DNA of 64,000 nt from Lachnospiraceae bacterium (GTDB taxonomy: Bacteria; Bacillota; Clostridia; Lachnospirales; Lachnospiraceae): contig JAFLSW010000006.1 of NCBI GenBank assembly GCA_022510725.1, positions 30,648 through 94,647 of the forward strand, in the 5' to 3' direction. The notes beneath the pieces are model-generated. The model did no database searches. It was not told the DNA's origin and saw only the letters and a list, made by a program, of their open reading frames with translations. The first letter of the stretch is position 1. Each line of letters opens with the position of its first letter. Position numbers and translations under genes: made by a program. This document shows, one piece after another, positions 9,437 to 18,010 of the stretch.

Positions 9437-9466
9437 ATTATAGCAATCATAGGCAGTAGATTGCAA
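9437..9466 (-). promoter_or_regulatory. Sigma-A type promoter for the YfhO-like gene
   Basis: On the minus strand TTGCAA (9461-9466) is followed after 18 bases by TATAAT (9437-9442). The -10 is preceded by TGC, which makes it an extended -10 element. It lies about 50 bases before the YfhO-like start codon, and no other gene separates them. Confidence 0.65.
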
Positions 9467-9474
9467 GAAGAGGC

Positions 9475-9503
9475 TTGCACTTTATTTCCAATGTTTGTAT
9501 AAT
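9475..9503 (+). promoter_or_regulatory. Sigma-A type promoter for sigK-pilT
   Basis: TTGCAC (9475-9480) and TATAAT (9498-9503) are separated by exactly 17 bases. Transcription would start near 9510, about 65 bases before the sigK start codon. It stands almost back to back with the minus-strand promoter at 9437-9466. A housekeeping-type promoter in front of a late sporulation sigma gene is unexpected. Confidence 0.6.
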
Positions 9504-9573
9504 AAATATGTTGTGAAACCTTAATTAAGCCTTTCGCATAGAATATAGTAAAACCGATTTCGGGGGATTTTTG

Positions 9574-10221
9574 ATGCAAACCTTTCAAAAACCCTTAAGC
9601 GAAGAGAAAGAGGCTTACTATATCCGCAAGTATTTGGAGGGCACCAAGGAAGAGTCCGACAAAGCAAAGCAGATTCTCATAGAACGAAATCTGAGACTGG
9701 TAGCCCACATTGTAAAGAAATATCAGAATGTGGAAGAAAATCCGGAAGATTTGATCTCCGTGGGGACCATCGGCTTGATCAAAGCGATCCATACCTTTGA
9801 TGGTACAAAAGGGAATAAGCTGGCCACCTATGCAGCCAGATGCATTGACAATGAACTGTTGATGATGCTTCGGGCAAAGAAAAAGACAGCCAGGGATGTT
9901 TCCTTGTATGAGCCCATCGGAACGGATAAAGAAGGAAATGAGATCAATCTGTTGGACATTACCTGTGCGGAAGGGGCGGATGCCTTTGAGCTTTTGGCCA
10001 CAAGAGAAGATGTGGCAAAGCTGCGACAGGTTTTGGGCGGCGCTCTTAGCAAACGAGAGCTGGAAGTGATCAAGCTGCGATATGGGCTTGGCAGCGATCA
10101 TGAGATGACCCAGAGGGAGATCGGGAAGCTTTTGGGGATTTCCCGCAGTTATGTTTCCAGGATTGAGAAAAAAGCTTTAAGAAAGCTTCGAGAGGCATTT
10201 GAGGACACAACGGCTATGTAA
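9574..10221 (+). CDS. sigK: RNA polymerase sigma factor, sigma-K type, without pro-sequence
   Basis: The 215-residue product has the sigma-70 region 2 (NLRLVAHIVKKYQN, DLISVGTIGLIKAI, KLATYAARCIDNE) and region 4 helix-turn-helix (TQREIGKLLGISRSYVSRIE). DVSLYEPIGTDKEGNEI matches sigma-K best. In sporulating Firmicutes it directs late mother-cell genes. I chose ATG 9574 because GGGGG lies 8 bases before it; a TTG at 9571 is in frame. Bacillus sigma-K begins with a hydrophobic pro-sequence of about 20 residues; here the frame upstream closes at a TAA (9526-9528) with no hydrophobic stretch, so the protein needs no cleavage. The gene is intact, not split by a skin element. pilT follows after 32 bases. 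Confidence 0.85.
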   Translation: MQTFQKPLSEEKEAYYIRKYLEGTKEESDKAKQILIERNLRLVAHIVKKYQNVEENPEDLISVGTIGLIKAIHTFDGTKGNKLATYAARCIDNELLMMLRAKKKTARDVSLYEPIGTDKEGNEINLLDITCAEGADAFELLATREDVAKLRQVLGGALSKRELEVIKLRYGLGSDHEMTQREIGKLLGISRSYVSRIEKKALRKLREAFEDTTAM

Positions 10222-10253
10222 TAAAAGTTGGGAAGGTAAAGGAGAAGAAAAAT

Positions 10254-11315
10254 ATGGCAGTGCCTACATTGGAGGAAATTTTAACAGTTGCATTTAACGC
10301 GGGAGCTTCGGATATTCATATTACCGTAGGCCTTCCGCCTGTCATGCGTTTAAACGGTCATTTGATGCAGATGGATTATCCTGTCCTGACGGCAAATGAT
10401 ACATTGGAAATTTGCGTTAACATGTTAAAGCCTAAGCAGAGAGAAAAATTTGAGGAGCGGGGCGAATACGATTTATCCGTATCTTTCCCTAATATCGGCA
10501 GATACCGTGTTAATGTATTTAAGCAGAGGGGCTGCATCGGCATTGCCCTTCGTACCGTTACAACAGAGATTCCTCAGGCGGAGAAACTGGGTATTCCCCA
10601 GTCCGTTATCGATCTACATACCCGTAAAAGGGGCTTGATCTTGGTAACCGGTCCTACCGGTAGCGGTAAGTCCACCACACTGGCATCCATTATCGATAAG
10701 ATCAATAAGACAAGGGATGCCCACATCATCACATTGGAAGAGCCTATCGAGTATTCCCATGAGCATCGTATGGCTATGGTAAACCAACGTGAGGTGGGAC
10801 AAGATACAGAAAGCTTTGCCAATGCCTTAAGAGCAGCTCTTCGTGAGGACCCGGATGTTATCCTGGTAGGTGAGATGCGTGATTACGAGACCATCAGTAC
10901 CGCTATTACAGCGGCTGAGACAGGCCACCTGGTATTGTCTACGCTGCATACCAACGATGCGGCAAGTACCGTAGACCGTATCATCGACGTGTTCCCGCCT
11001 CATCAGCAGCAGCAGATCAGGACCCAGCTGGCAGCCGTACTGGTATGTATCATTTCCCAGTCCCTGATCCCCAATCTGGATGAGGACGGCCGTGTGGCAG
11101 CATTTGAGGTTATGCATGCCAATGCAGCGGTAAAGAATCTGGTTCGTGAAGGAAAGACTCATCAGTTGCAGTCTATTATCCAGACAAGCAAGAGGGAAGG
11201 TATGTGTACCATGGATGACTATTTGATGAACCTTTACATGGCTCGTAAGATCTCCAAGGAGAACTGTATCCAGTATGCACAAAATCCTGATAAGATGAGC
11301 ACCCAGATATTCTAA
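10254..11315 (+). CDS. pilT: Type IV pilus retraction ATPase PilT
   Basis: The 353-residue product is a PilT-type hexameric ATPase that powers pilus retraction, and with it twitching motility and DNA uptake. Visible are ASDIHITVGLPPVMRLNG near the N-terminus, Walker A GPTGSGKS at residues 133-140, the Asp box and Walker B ILVGEMRD near 203-210, the His box HLVLSTLHTN at 225-234, and AVKNLVREGK, the equivalent of the PilT-specific AIRNLIRE motif needed for retraction. Length is normal for PilT. It is not inside the main pilus operon but 32 bases behind sigK, and appears to share its promoter. A hairpin follows the gene. Confidence 0.93.
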   Translation: MAVPTLEEILTVAFNAGASDIHITVGLPPVMRLNGHLMQMDYPVLTANDTLEICVNMLKPKQREKFEERGEYDLSVSFPNIGRYRVNVFKQRGCIGIALRTVTTEIPQAEKLGIPQSVIDLHTRKRGLILVTGPTGSGKSTTLASIIDKINKTRDAHIITLEEPIEYSHEHRMAMVNQREVGQDTESFANALRAALREDPDVILVGEMRDYETISTAITAAETGHLVLSTLHTNDAASTVDRIIDVFPPHQQQQIRTQLAAVLVCIISQSLIPNLDEDGRVAAFEVMHANAAVKNLVREGKTHQLQSIIQTSKREGMCTMDDYLMNLYMARKISKENCIQYAQNPDKMSTQIF

Positions 11316-11338
11316 ATATCTATTATCATGCATGATCT

Positions 11339-11374
11339 GTTTCCCGTCCCGTCCGAAGAGGCGGGATGGGAAAC
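11339..11374 (+). terminator. Strong hairpin after pilT, possible terminator
   Basis: GTTTCCCGTCCCG (11339-11351) pairs with CGGGATGGGAAAC (11362-11374) over 13 base pairs with one G-U. A weaker T-rich stretch begins about 30 bases later (11404-11410) rather than directly after the stem, so it may end transcription imperfectly or protect the upstream mRNA. Confidence 0.5.
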
Positions 11375-11524
11375 GATATTCTTACAAATTCTGTTTTATC
11401 CCTTTTTTTAATAGTACATTCTGTTTCTTGTATTTCCCATTTGTTTTTTCTTTCTTGTTTCAATTTCATGGAACGATTCATCTCGATTTATTTTCAATTC
11501 AACACAAGTATAGGAGGTTTTAGT

Positions 11525-13054
11525 ATGGTAAGCAGTGTTTATTCCGGTGCCATAAACGGTATCGGAGGTTATTTGGTGACGGTAGAAGTGGATATGGCGG
11601 AAGGTCTGCCCTGTATAGATCTGGTGGGATTTTTGGGAAGTGAGGTAAAAGAATCGGCCGGGCGGATCAGAGTGGCATTAAAAAACAGTGGTTATCATAT
11701 GCCATCAAAGCGGTTTACGGTGAATTTGTCTCCGGCGGGTATCAGAAAGGGCGGTTCCGCCTTCGATCTGCCCATTGCCATAGGGATGATACAGGCTATG
11801 GGTATGGGGCAGGAGGAATTTCCGACCCAAAGAATCTTCATGGCAGGAGAACTGGGACTGGATGGGACAGTCAGGAGTATAAGAGGGATTCTGCCTCTTT
11901 TGCTGGAGGCAAAGGAGCAAGGGATCAAATTTTGCATCATACCCCGTGCCAATGAAAAAGAAGGGGAGTGGATCAAGGGGCTGCAGATCTTGGGCGTAGG
12001 GCATCTGACAGAAGTGTCAGAAATTCTTTGCAGCCTGTCCCGAACGGGAAAATTTGGTAAAGTACAAAAGAACCGGAAGAAAAAAGAAACTGACAAGGAA
12101 GAAAAGGGGACGGATTTTTCACAGATCATAGGACAGGCGGCAGCAAAGCGGGCGGCAGAAATTGCTGCTGCGGGGTTTCATAATCTTTTGCTGGTGGGAC
12201 CGCCGGGAACCGGAAAGTCTATGATCGCTTCCGCCATACCGGGCATCCTGCCGCCTATGGACGAAAGGGAAATGCTTGAAACATCCAGGATATATAGCGT
12301 GGCAGGGCTGTTACACGAGAATTGTTCTTTTATTACAAAACGGCCGTTTTTAAATCCTCATTCCAATATCACGCCCCAGGCATTAACAGGAGGAGGGAAT
12401 ATACCGAGGCCCGGCGTCCTGTCACTGGCTAACCATGGGGTGCTGTTTTTAGACGAGCTGCCGGAGTTTAAAAGGCAGAATTTAGAACTGCTGAGACAGC
12501 CCCTGGAAGAACGAAACATCACCATTGCGAGAAAAAGCGGAAGCTTTGTCTATCCTTGCGATTTTATGCTGGTAGGAGCCATGAATCCCTGTCCCTGCGG
12601 TTTTTATCCCGACAGAAACAGGTGCCGGTGTAGTGAAAGGGATGTGCAAAAGTACTTAGGAAGGATATCGGGGCCTTTTTTAGACAGGATAGATCTAAGT
12701 GTAGGCGTGTTCTGCAGTTCCTATGAGCAGCTGCAGGAACATAGCAGGGAGGAAAGCAGCAAAAGCGTGAGAAAAAGGGTGGTGCAGGCCAGGATGATCC
12801 AAAAGGAACGGAATCAGGACGGCGCCTTTAACGGCAGGGTATCTCCGGAAGAATTGCTGCGCATATGCGATATGACGAGGGAAGCGAAAGAAGTGGCAGG
12901 ACGATGTTATACGGAACGCTCCTTAAGCTTGCGGGGATATCACAGATTGTTGAGGACTGCCAGAACCATTGCGGATCTGGAAGCAAGCGGGCAGGTAAAA
13001 GAAAGGCACATATATGAAGCTTCCGCATTCAGGGTTTATGACCGGATTCAATAA
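11525..13054 (+). CDS. comM: YifB/ComM family AAA+ ATPase (Mg-chelatase-like)
   Basis: The 509-residue product has the YifB layout: an N-terminal domain (VYSGAINGIGGYLVTVEVDM, then GLPCIDLVGF), a central AAA+ domain with Walker A GPPGTGKS at residues 225-232 and LFLDELPEF as Walker B, the Cys-rich MNPCPCGFYPD and RCRC insert, and a C-terminal domain with LSLRGYHRLLRTARTIADL. In Vibrio and Haemophilus, ComM is a branch-migration helicase that helps transformation; its role in Firmicutes is not established. ATG 11525 is preceded by AGGAGG. An in-frame ATG at 11366 would add 53 hydrophobic residues not seen in the family and is rejected. dprA follows after 48 bases. Confidence 0.9.
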   Translation: MVSSVYSGAINGIGGYLVTVEVDMAEGLPCIDLVGFLGSEVKESAGRIRVALKNSGYHMPSKRFTVNLSPAGIRKGGSAFDLPIAIGMIQAMGMGQEEFPTQRIFMAGELGLDGTVRSIRGILPLLLEAKEQGIKFCIIPRANEKEGEWIKGLQILGVGHLTEVSEILCSLSRTGKFGKVQKNRKKKETDKEEKGTDFSQIIGQAAAKRAAEIAAAGFHNLLLVGPPGTGKSMIASAIPGILPPMDEREMLETSRIYSVAGLLHENCSFITKRPFLNPHSNITPQALTGGGNIPRPGVLSLANHGVLFLDELPEFKRQNLELLRQPLEERNITIARKSGSFVYPCDFMLVGAMNPCPCGFYPDRNRCRCSERDVQKYLGRISGPFLDRIDLSVGVFCSSYEQLQEHSREESSKSVRKRVVQARMIQKERNQDGAFNGRVSPEELLRICDMTREAKEVAGRCYTERSLSLRGYHRLLRTARTIADLEASGQVKERHIYEASAFRVYDRIQ

Positions 13055-13102
13055 TAAAATGAAATTCTGCCGGAGAAATGGGAAAAGAAAGGAGGTAGAA
13101 AA

Positions 13103-14296
13103 TTGGAGCAAAAATGGACGGATTGGCATAAAGAAGCTGCTTATGCCTATTTCTTTGAAAAACTAAGAGGGATCGGTACGAAAACCATAGAAAGATTGCA
13201 TCGGCGTCATGGAAGCTATGAAGCCATGTACCGCCAGGGGGAAAAAGATACGGATCTTTTAAAAGAAGGACAGCGGGAGGAATTCTGCCGTCTCTATGGG
13301 ATATGGGACATAGAAAAGGAATATCTGAAGCTCCTTCGGAATAAAATATGGTGTGTCCCTAAAATGTTGGCCGGTTATCCGGAAAAACTGCAGCATATTC
13401 TGACGCCGCCCTCCGCCTTGTTTATAAAAGGCAGGCTGCCTGACCCGGACAAGCCTGCAGCGGCATTGATCGGTGCCAGAAATTGTTCTCCTTATGGAGA
13501 ATATGCGGCAAAACAGCTGGGGGCAAGCCTGGCTAAGAGGGGAATACAGGTAATAAGCGGCCTGGCGAGAGGGATTGACTCGACAGGTCAGTATGCGGCA
13601 GTAAAGGCGGGCGGTTCTTCTTTTGGAATTTTAGGATGCGGCGTGGATATCTGTTACCCGAAAGAATCTGAAGAATTATATGAGCTGCTTGTAAAAGGTG
13701 GAGAAAAGGGAGGCATCCTTTCTGAGCTTTGTCCGGGGACGGAGCCTCTGGCTGCATTCTTTCCCATGAGAAACAGGCTTATCAGCGGCCTGGCTGATAG
13801 CGTGATCGTGATAGAAGCCAGGGAAAAAAGCGGCACCTTTATCACTGTTTCGGAAGCTTTGGAGCAGGGGAAGGATGTATATGCCCTGCCGGGACGCATA
13901 AACGACGCTTTAAGTTATGGCTGCAACAGGCTCATCGGCCAGGGAGCTTTCGTGGCGTATGATGTAGAAGAATGCATCCGGCAGATCGAGGAACGATTTT
14001 ATGCAATAAGAAAAACAAAGAAAAGAAGTGATGCATATGATATCATGAGCGTTAAAGAGCCGGATCAGGCGGAGCCTGTTCAGAGCGGGCAGCGGATGTC
14101 GATCACAGATCCTATGGAAAACTGCAAGTTCATGCTGCTTGACAAGCTGGATATACAATTCGTTTCTCTGGATCAATTGATGAGTGAAGTGGGAGAAAAG
14201 GCGGAGATCAGCCTGCTTTTAGCAGCGTTGTCAACTTTGGAGTGCGAAGGAAAAGTGGAATCGAAAGGCAATTTTTACAGAAAAAGGATGGAATGA
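13103..14296 (+). CDS. dprA: DNA processing protein DprA/Smf
   Basis: The 397-residue product starts at TTG 13103, set by the AGGAGG site about 8 bases upstream. An N-terminal helix-hairpin-helix region (EKLRGIGTKTIERLHRRHGS) leads to the Rossmann-like DprA domain with ALIGARNCSPYGEYAA, VISGLARGIDS, GILGCGVDICYP, PMRNRLISGLADSVIVIEA and ALPGRINDALSYGCN. A winged-helix tail follows (around ISLLLAALSTLECEGKVESK). DprA binds incoming single-stranded DNA and loads RecA during transformation. In many Firmicutes it is next to topA; here the whole pilus operon lies between them. Its place beside comM and pilT fits a competence role, though comEA and comEC are not in the window. Confidence 0.93.
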   Translation: MEQKWTDWHKEAAYAYFFEKLRGIGTKTIERLHRRHGSYEAMYRQGEKDTDLLKEGQREEFCRLYGIWDIEKEYLKLLRNKIWCVPKMLAGYPEKLQHILTPPSALFIKGRLPDPDKPAAALIGARNCSPYGEYAAKQLGASLAKRGIQVISGLARGIDSTGQYAAVKAGGSSFGILGCGVDICYPKESEELYELLVKGGEKGGILSELCPGTEPLAAFFPMRNRLISGLADSVIVIEAREKSGTFITVSEALEQGKDVYALPGRINDALSYGCNRLIGQGAFVAYDVEECIRQIEERFYAIRKTKKRSDAYDIMSVKEPDQAEPVQSGQRMSITDPMENCKFMLLDKLDIQFVSLDQLMSEVGEKAEISLLLAALSTLECEGKVESKGNFYRKRME

Positions 14297-14375
14297 TATG
14301 TGTTTTTCGTCATTTTGCATTAAAAAAAACAGAAAAGTTTATGCAATAAATCCAAAAGAAGTTGGCTGAAAAACC

Positions 14376-14404
14376 TTGTAGTTTCCGTTTTTACATGATA
14401 AAAT
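14376..14404 (+). promoter_or_regulatory. Probable sigma-A promoter of the type IV pilus operon
   Basis: TTGTAG (14376-14381) and TAAAAT (14399-14404) are 17 bases apart, with TGA before the -10 as an extended element. It lies in the 236-base gap between dprA and pilB and leaves a leader of about 120 bases. I looked for a c-di-GMP riboswitch in the leader and could not recognise one. The rest of the gap is AT-rich, with a weak hairpin (TTGCAT...ATGCAA) just after dprA. Confidence 0.5.
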
Positions 14405-14532
14405 GTTTACATAAATTTAAAGATTGGGTCTTTGTATGTTCTTTTTTAGAAAAACTTTATGAAATCTTAACAAATCGTTTGCAAAAAAGCAACAAAGGCG
14501 CAACTTGAAAGCGACGATACGAGGTGTAAAGC

Positions 14533-16236
14533 ATGAGCTTACTTGGCAGAAAAAAAATGAGGATCGGCGACATCCTGTTACAGGAGGGTGTTATCACGCC
14601 GGAACAGATCGATCAAGCTCTGGAACTGCAAAAAGTAAAGAAAGCGCGTTTGGGCGAGATTTTAGTTACAGAAGGTTTTGTTTCAGATGACATCATGGCG
14701 GATGCTTTGTGCCATCAGCTTCATCTGGATCGGGCTAACCTTCAGGACACCAGGATTCCTGATGACCTGATTTCTATATTTGATGTAGAGATTTTAAAGA
14801 AATACACAGCCATCCCTTATTGCTATGATGATAAAAATGTAAACATTATCCGGGTGGCAATGGCGGACCCCATGGATATGATGGCCATCGACGACTTGTC
14901 CATGGTCACCAACAGGATGATTGACCCCATGGTTGCCACAGCCCAGGAGATCATGGTTGCCCTCGACAAGTATTACGGCAATGCCGAAGCCATCAAGGCG
15001 GCAAGCGAGTACGAGCAGGAAAGAAGCGATCTGTTCGAAGATGACGAGATGGATAAGATGATTAACGATGATGTTAACAATTCTCCAATCGTCCAGTTGG
15101 TAAACAGCATGATCGAGCAGGCTGTCAGACAGAGAACTTCCGATATTCATATAGAAGCCCTGGAAAAGAAAGTACGTATCCGGTATCGTATCGACGGTGC
15201 CCTTCATGAGAGAGTTACTTACAACATCAAGCTCCTGCCGGCTATTGTGGCAAGGCTTAAGGTAGTAGGCGGCATGGATATCTCTGAGAAGAGAAAACCT
15301 CAGGATGGTCGTATCACTTCCTTTGTAGACAACAGAGAATACGATATCCGTGTATCTATTCTGCCTACGGTTTACGGCGAGAAAGTCGTAATGCGTATTA
15401 CCAATAAGAACGCCCTGACCAGGGATAAATCCGAACTGGGCTTTGGCGAACATGATTTGAGGATGTTTGACCATATCTTACAGAACCCTCACGGCATCAT
15501 CCTGGTAACGGGACCTACCGGTAGCGGTAAATCCACGACGCTGTATACGGCGCTTAGTGAATTAAATAAAGAAGATGTTAATATCATCACTGTTGAGGAC
15601 CCTGTGGAGGCTAATGTAGCCGGCATCAATCAGGTACAGACCAATGTAAAAGCGGGATTGACCTTTGCCAGCGCCCTTCGTTCCATCCTCCGTCAGGACC
15701 CGGACATCATCATGATCGGTGAGATCCGTGATGAGGAGACGGCGCAGATCGCAGTGCAAGCTTCCATCACAGGTCACTTGGTGGTAAGTACCCTCCATAC
15801 CAACTCGGCAGCCAGCACCATTACCCGTTTGGCAGATATGGGATTGCCCAACTACATGATCGCCGATGCGACGGTAGGCATCATCGCCCAGCGTCTGGTC
15901 AGAAGGCTTTGCCCCAGGTGCAAGAGGCTAGTCATGGCGGACGAGGAACAATTAGAGCTTTTGGGACTTCCGCCCGGAACCCAGCAGGAGATCTACGAGC
16001 CTGTAGGATGCTCCGGATGCGACAACAATGGATTTAAAGGCCGTATCGGCGTATACGAGATCATGGAAGTAACTCCCGGCGTCAGAAAGGTTATCGCAGC
16101 AGGTGAAGACGCAGAGCATATCAAGCAGGCGGCATTGATAGACGGCATGAGAACCCTGCGTATGTGCGCTACCCAGTATGTACTGGATGGCATTACATCC
16201 GTATCAGAAATGATTAAAGTATCCTTTGATTCATAA
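14533..16236 (+). CDS. pilB: Type IV pilus assembly ATPase PilB with MshEN c-di-GMP-binding type N-terminus
   Basis: The 567-residue product is the ATPase that extends pili. The N-terminus carries two 24-residue MshEN motifs: one from Arg10 to Gln33 (RIGDILLQEG...) and one from Arg39 to Gln62 (RLGEILVTEG...), five residues apart. This spacing is the published c-di-GMP-binding pattern of MshE. The C-terminal ATPase has Walker A GPTGSGKS at 327-334, Walker B IIMIGEIRDE, the His box HLVVSTLHTN near 415, and a zinc site CPRC...CSGC near 460-497. ATG 14533 follows GAGGTG. It opens the main pilus operon, with pilC 26 bases downstream. c-di-GMP control of pilus extension is a strong inference from the motif. 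Confidence 0.94.
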   Translation: MSLLGRKKMRIGDILLQEGVITPEQIDQALELQKVKKARLGEILVTEGFVSDDIMADALCHQLHLDRANLQDTRIPDDLISIFDVEILKKYTAIPYCYDDKNVNIIRVAMADPMDMMAIDDLSMVTNRMIDPMVATAQEIMVALDKYYGNAEAIKAASEYEQERSDLFEDDEMDKMINDDVNNSPIVQLVNSMIEQAVRQRTSDIHIEALEKKVRIRYRIDGALHERVTYNIKLLPAIVARLKVVGGMDISEKRKPQDGRITSFVDNREYDIRVSILPTVYGEKVVMRITNKNALTRDKSELGFGEHDLRMFDHILQNPHGIILVTGPTGSGKSTTLYTALSELNKEDVNIITVEDPVEANVAGINQVQTNVKAGLTFASALRSILRQDPDIIMIGEIRDEETAQIAVQASITGHLVVSTLHTNSAASTITRLADMGLPNYMIADATVGIIAQRLVRRLCPRCKRLVMADEEQLELLGLPPGTQQEIYEPVGCSGCDNNGFKGRIGVYEIMEVTPGVRKVIAAGEDAEHIKQAALIDGMRTLRMCATQYVLDGITSVSEMIKVSFDS

Positions 16237-16262
16237 GAAAAAAAGAAAGAGGAGGAAAAAGC

Positions 16263-17483
16263 GTGGCTAGTTTTGCATATGTTGCCGTTGATGCCAAGGG
16301 CAAACAAGTAAAGGCCTCCATTGAGGCGGATAATCAGATGAAAGCGTCCGACATGCTAAAAAAAGACGGTCTGACTATCATCGAATTAAAAGAACAGAGC
16401 GCATTGAATAAAGAGATCAGTGTAGGCAGCCTGTTCAAGAAAAAAGTAAAAGTAAGGGATCTGAGCTTATTCTGCAGACAGTTCGTAAGTCTTCATAGGG
16501 CCGGTGTAACCATCATCGAGTCCATGAGGATGCTGACAGAGCAGACAGAGAATCCCGCTTTGAGAGAAGCGCTGCAGGAGGCTTCCACCAATGTACAAAA
16601 AGGTGAGACCCTGGCCAACTCCATGAGGGCCAGACCGGATATCTTCCCCAACCTGTTGGTACATATGGTAAGCGCCGGCGAGGCATCCGGTAGTTTGGAT
16701 ATCGCCTTTGAGCGTATGGCAGTGCAGTTTGAGAAGAGTGACAAGATCAATTCCATGATCAAAAAAGCAATGGTATATCCGATCATGGTATTGGTGGTAG
16801 CGGTAGTAGTAGTTATCGTCATGCTGACCTTCGTGGTACCTACCTTCATGTCCATGTTCGCGGATATGGATATCGATATGCCAAAGATCACTTTGGCGGT
16901 AATTGCGGCTTCGGATTTTATGCAGCAGTACTGGTACATCGTAGTGGGCGTCATTGTTGCTTTTGTATTCTTCTTCAGGTGGTTCAAGCAGACCCCTACT
17001 GGAGAAGGCCTGATCAACAAAGCAGCCATCAAAGCTCCTTTATTTGGTGACCTGACTGTCAAATCCAGTTCCGCTAAGTTTGCCAGAAACCTTTCCACCA
17101 TGCTGGCGGCAGGTATTTCCATGCCGGATGCGGTGCAGATCGTTGCAGACACCATGAACAATGTTTTCTATAGAGAGTGTATGTTGAATGCCAAAAACGA
17201 TGTTATGCAGGGTGTTCCTTTATCCCAGCCTCTTGAGAAATCCGGCTTGTTCCCGCCTATGGTTTACCATATGACCAGGATCGGTGAGGAAACCGGTAAT
17301 ATCGAGGATATGCTTGACACCATGGCAAATTACTACGAGGAAGAGGTGGAAATGGCAACCCAGTCCTTGATGGCGGCATTAGAGCCTATCATCATCATCA
17401 TCCTTGCCGGCGTCTGCGGCGTCATCATCGGTTCCGTCATGGCACCTATGGCAGCGATGTACGAAGGCTTAGACAGCCTGTAA
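16263..17483 (+). CDS. pilC: Type IV pilus inner-membrane platform protein PilC
   Basis: The 406-residue product belongs to the GspF/PilC family. It begins at GTG 16263 after GAGGAGG and has two GspF domains: the first around LFCRQFVSLHRAGVTIIESM, the second around FARNLSTMLAAGISMPDAV, each followed by a membrane region (VYPIMVLVVAVVVVIVMLTF, a helix near VVGVIVAFVFFF, and a last helix in IIIIILAGVCGVIIGSVMAP). PilC turns in the membrane under the PilB ATPase and adds pilin subunits to the base of the fibre. Length and layout are normal. It lies between pilB and the major pilin, separated from the pilin by a hairpin-containing gap. Confidence 0.93.
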   Translation: MASFAYVAVDAKGKQVKASIEADNQMKASDMLKKDGLTIIELKEQSALNKEISVGSLFKKKVKVRDLSLFCRQFVSLHRAGVTIIESMRMLTEQTENPALREALQEASTNVQKGETLANSMRARPDIFPNLLVHMVSAGEASGSLDIAFERMAVQFEKSDKINSMIKKAMVYPIMVLVVAVVVVIVMLTFVVPTFMSMFADMDIDMPKITLAVIAASDFMQQYWYIVVGVIVAFVFFFRWFKQTPTGEGLINKAAIKAPLFGDLTVKSSSAKFARNLSTMLAAGISMPDAVQIVADTMNNVFYRECMLNAKNDVMQGVPLSQPLEKSGLFPPMVYHMTRIGEETGNIEDMLDTMANYYEEEVEMATQSLMAALEPIIIIILAGVCGVIIGSVMAPMAAMYEGLDSL

Positions 17484-17491
17484 AAACGGTT

Positions 17492-17521
17492 AAACTCCTG
17501 TTTAATAGGGGAGCAGGGTTT
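17492..17521 (+). other. Small hairpin in the pilC-pilA gap
   Basis: AAAC-T-CCTG (17492-17500) can pair with CAGGGTTT (17514-17521), an 8-pair stem with one bulge, and no T-run follows directly. It could be a processing or stabilising structure that raises pilin mRNA over its neighbours. Low confidence, since it is short. Confidence 0.25.
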
Positions 17522-17571
17522 AATATAGAACCAATTAATTAATTTTCAAATTAAAAAAGGAGAGAAAAACT

Positions 17572-17982
17572 ATGAAAAAGATGAATAACAAAGGTTTCTC
17601 ACTTGTTGAGTTAATCATCGTTATTGCCATCATGGCAATCCTGATCGGTGTACTGGCTCCCCAGTATATCAAATATGTAGAAAAATCCAGAGTATCTGCT
17701 GATAAAGACCTGCTTGACAGCGTTTATACAGCATGTACAACAGCAGCAGCTGACCCTGACTTTGCATCTTCCACACCTGCTAACAGCACCGCTAGTGTAG
17801 CTATTGCAGCTGGTACAGATGACTGGGGTTCTGAAGTATTAAACACCTTAGGTGTAAACACCTTCGCTGATGTAACAGGCAAACTGAAATCCAAAGCAGC
17901 TGGTAGCACAATTACTGTATCTACCGATGCTAACGGTAACTTCACCGTTACAGCTGGTGACTTAAGCGTACCTGACAAATAA
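17572..17982 (+). CDS. pilA: Major type IV pilin
   Basis: The 136-residue prepilin has a short basic leader MKKMNNKG, cut after Gly8, then FSLVELIIVIAIMAILIGVLA, with phenylalanine at +1 and the assembly glutamate at +5. This is the type IVa prepilin pattern recognised by PilD. The mature protein of about 128 residues is small, and rich in alanine, threonine and serine; it ends in a beta-rich region. It has no cysteine pair, so the usual D-region disulfide of proteobacterial pilins is absent, as in clostridial pilins. It has its own strong AAGGAG site and an 88-base gap upstream, which fits high expression as the main fibre subunit. Confidence 0.92.
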   Translation: MKKMNNKGFSLVELIIVIAIMAILIGVLAPQYIKYVEKSRVSADKDLLDSVYTACTTAAADPDFASSTPANSTASVAIAAGTDDWGSEVLNTLGVNTFADVTGKLKSKAAGSTITVSTDANGNFTVTAGDLSVPDK

Positions 17983-18010
17983 GATTTAAAGCATAAGGAG
18001 ACGTTCCCCT

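Noticed and set aside
9574..10221. A skin element or split sigK
   Set aside because: The gene is one intact frame with both conserved regions.
11366..11524. N-terminal extension of comM from ATG 11366
   Set aside because: It precedes the AGGAGG site, is unlike the family and runs through the post-pilT hairpin.
14441..14455. CodY-like CTTTTTTAGAAAAAC in the pilB leader
   Set aside because: Only 10 of 15 matches, with the central C replaced, in AT-rich DNA.
14405..14532. Possible c-di-GMP riboswitch in the pilB leader
   Set aside because: The leader has GGCGCAAC and GAAAGCGACG but not the conserved GCAAAGC or GGAAA cores and pairing that I know from types I and II. A covariance-model search would be decisive.
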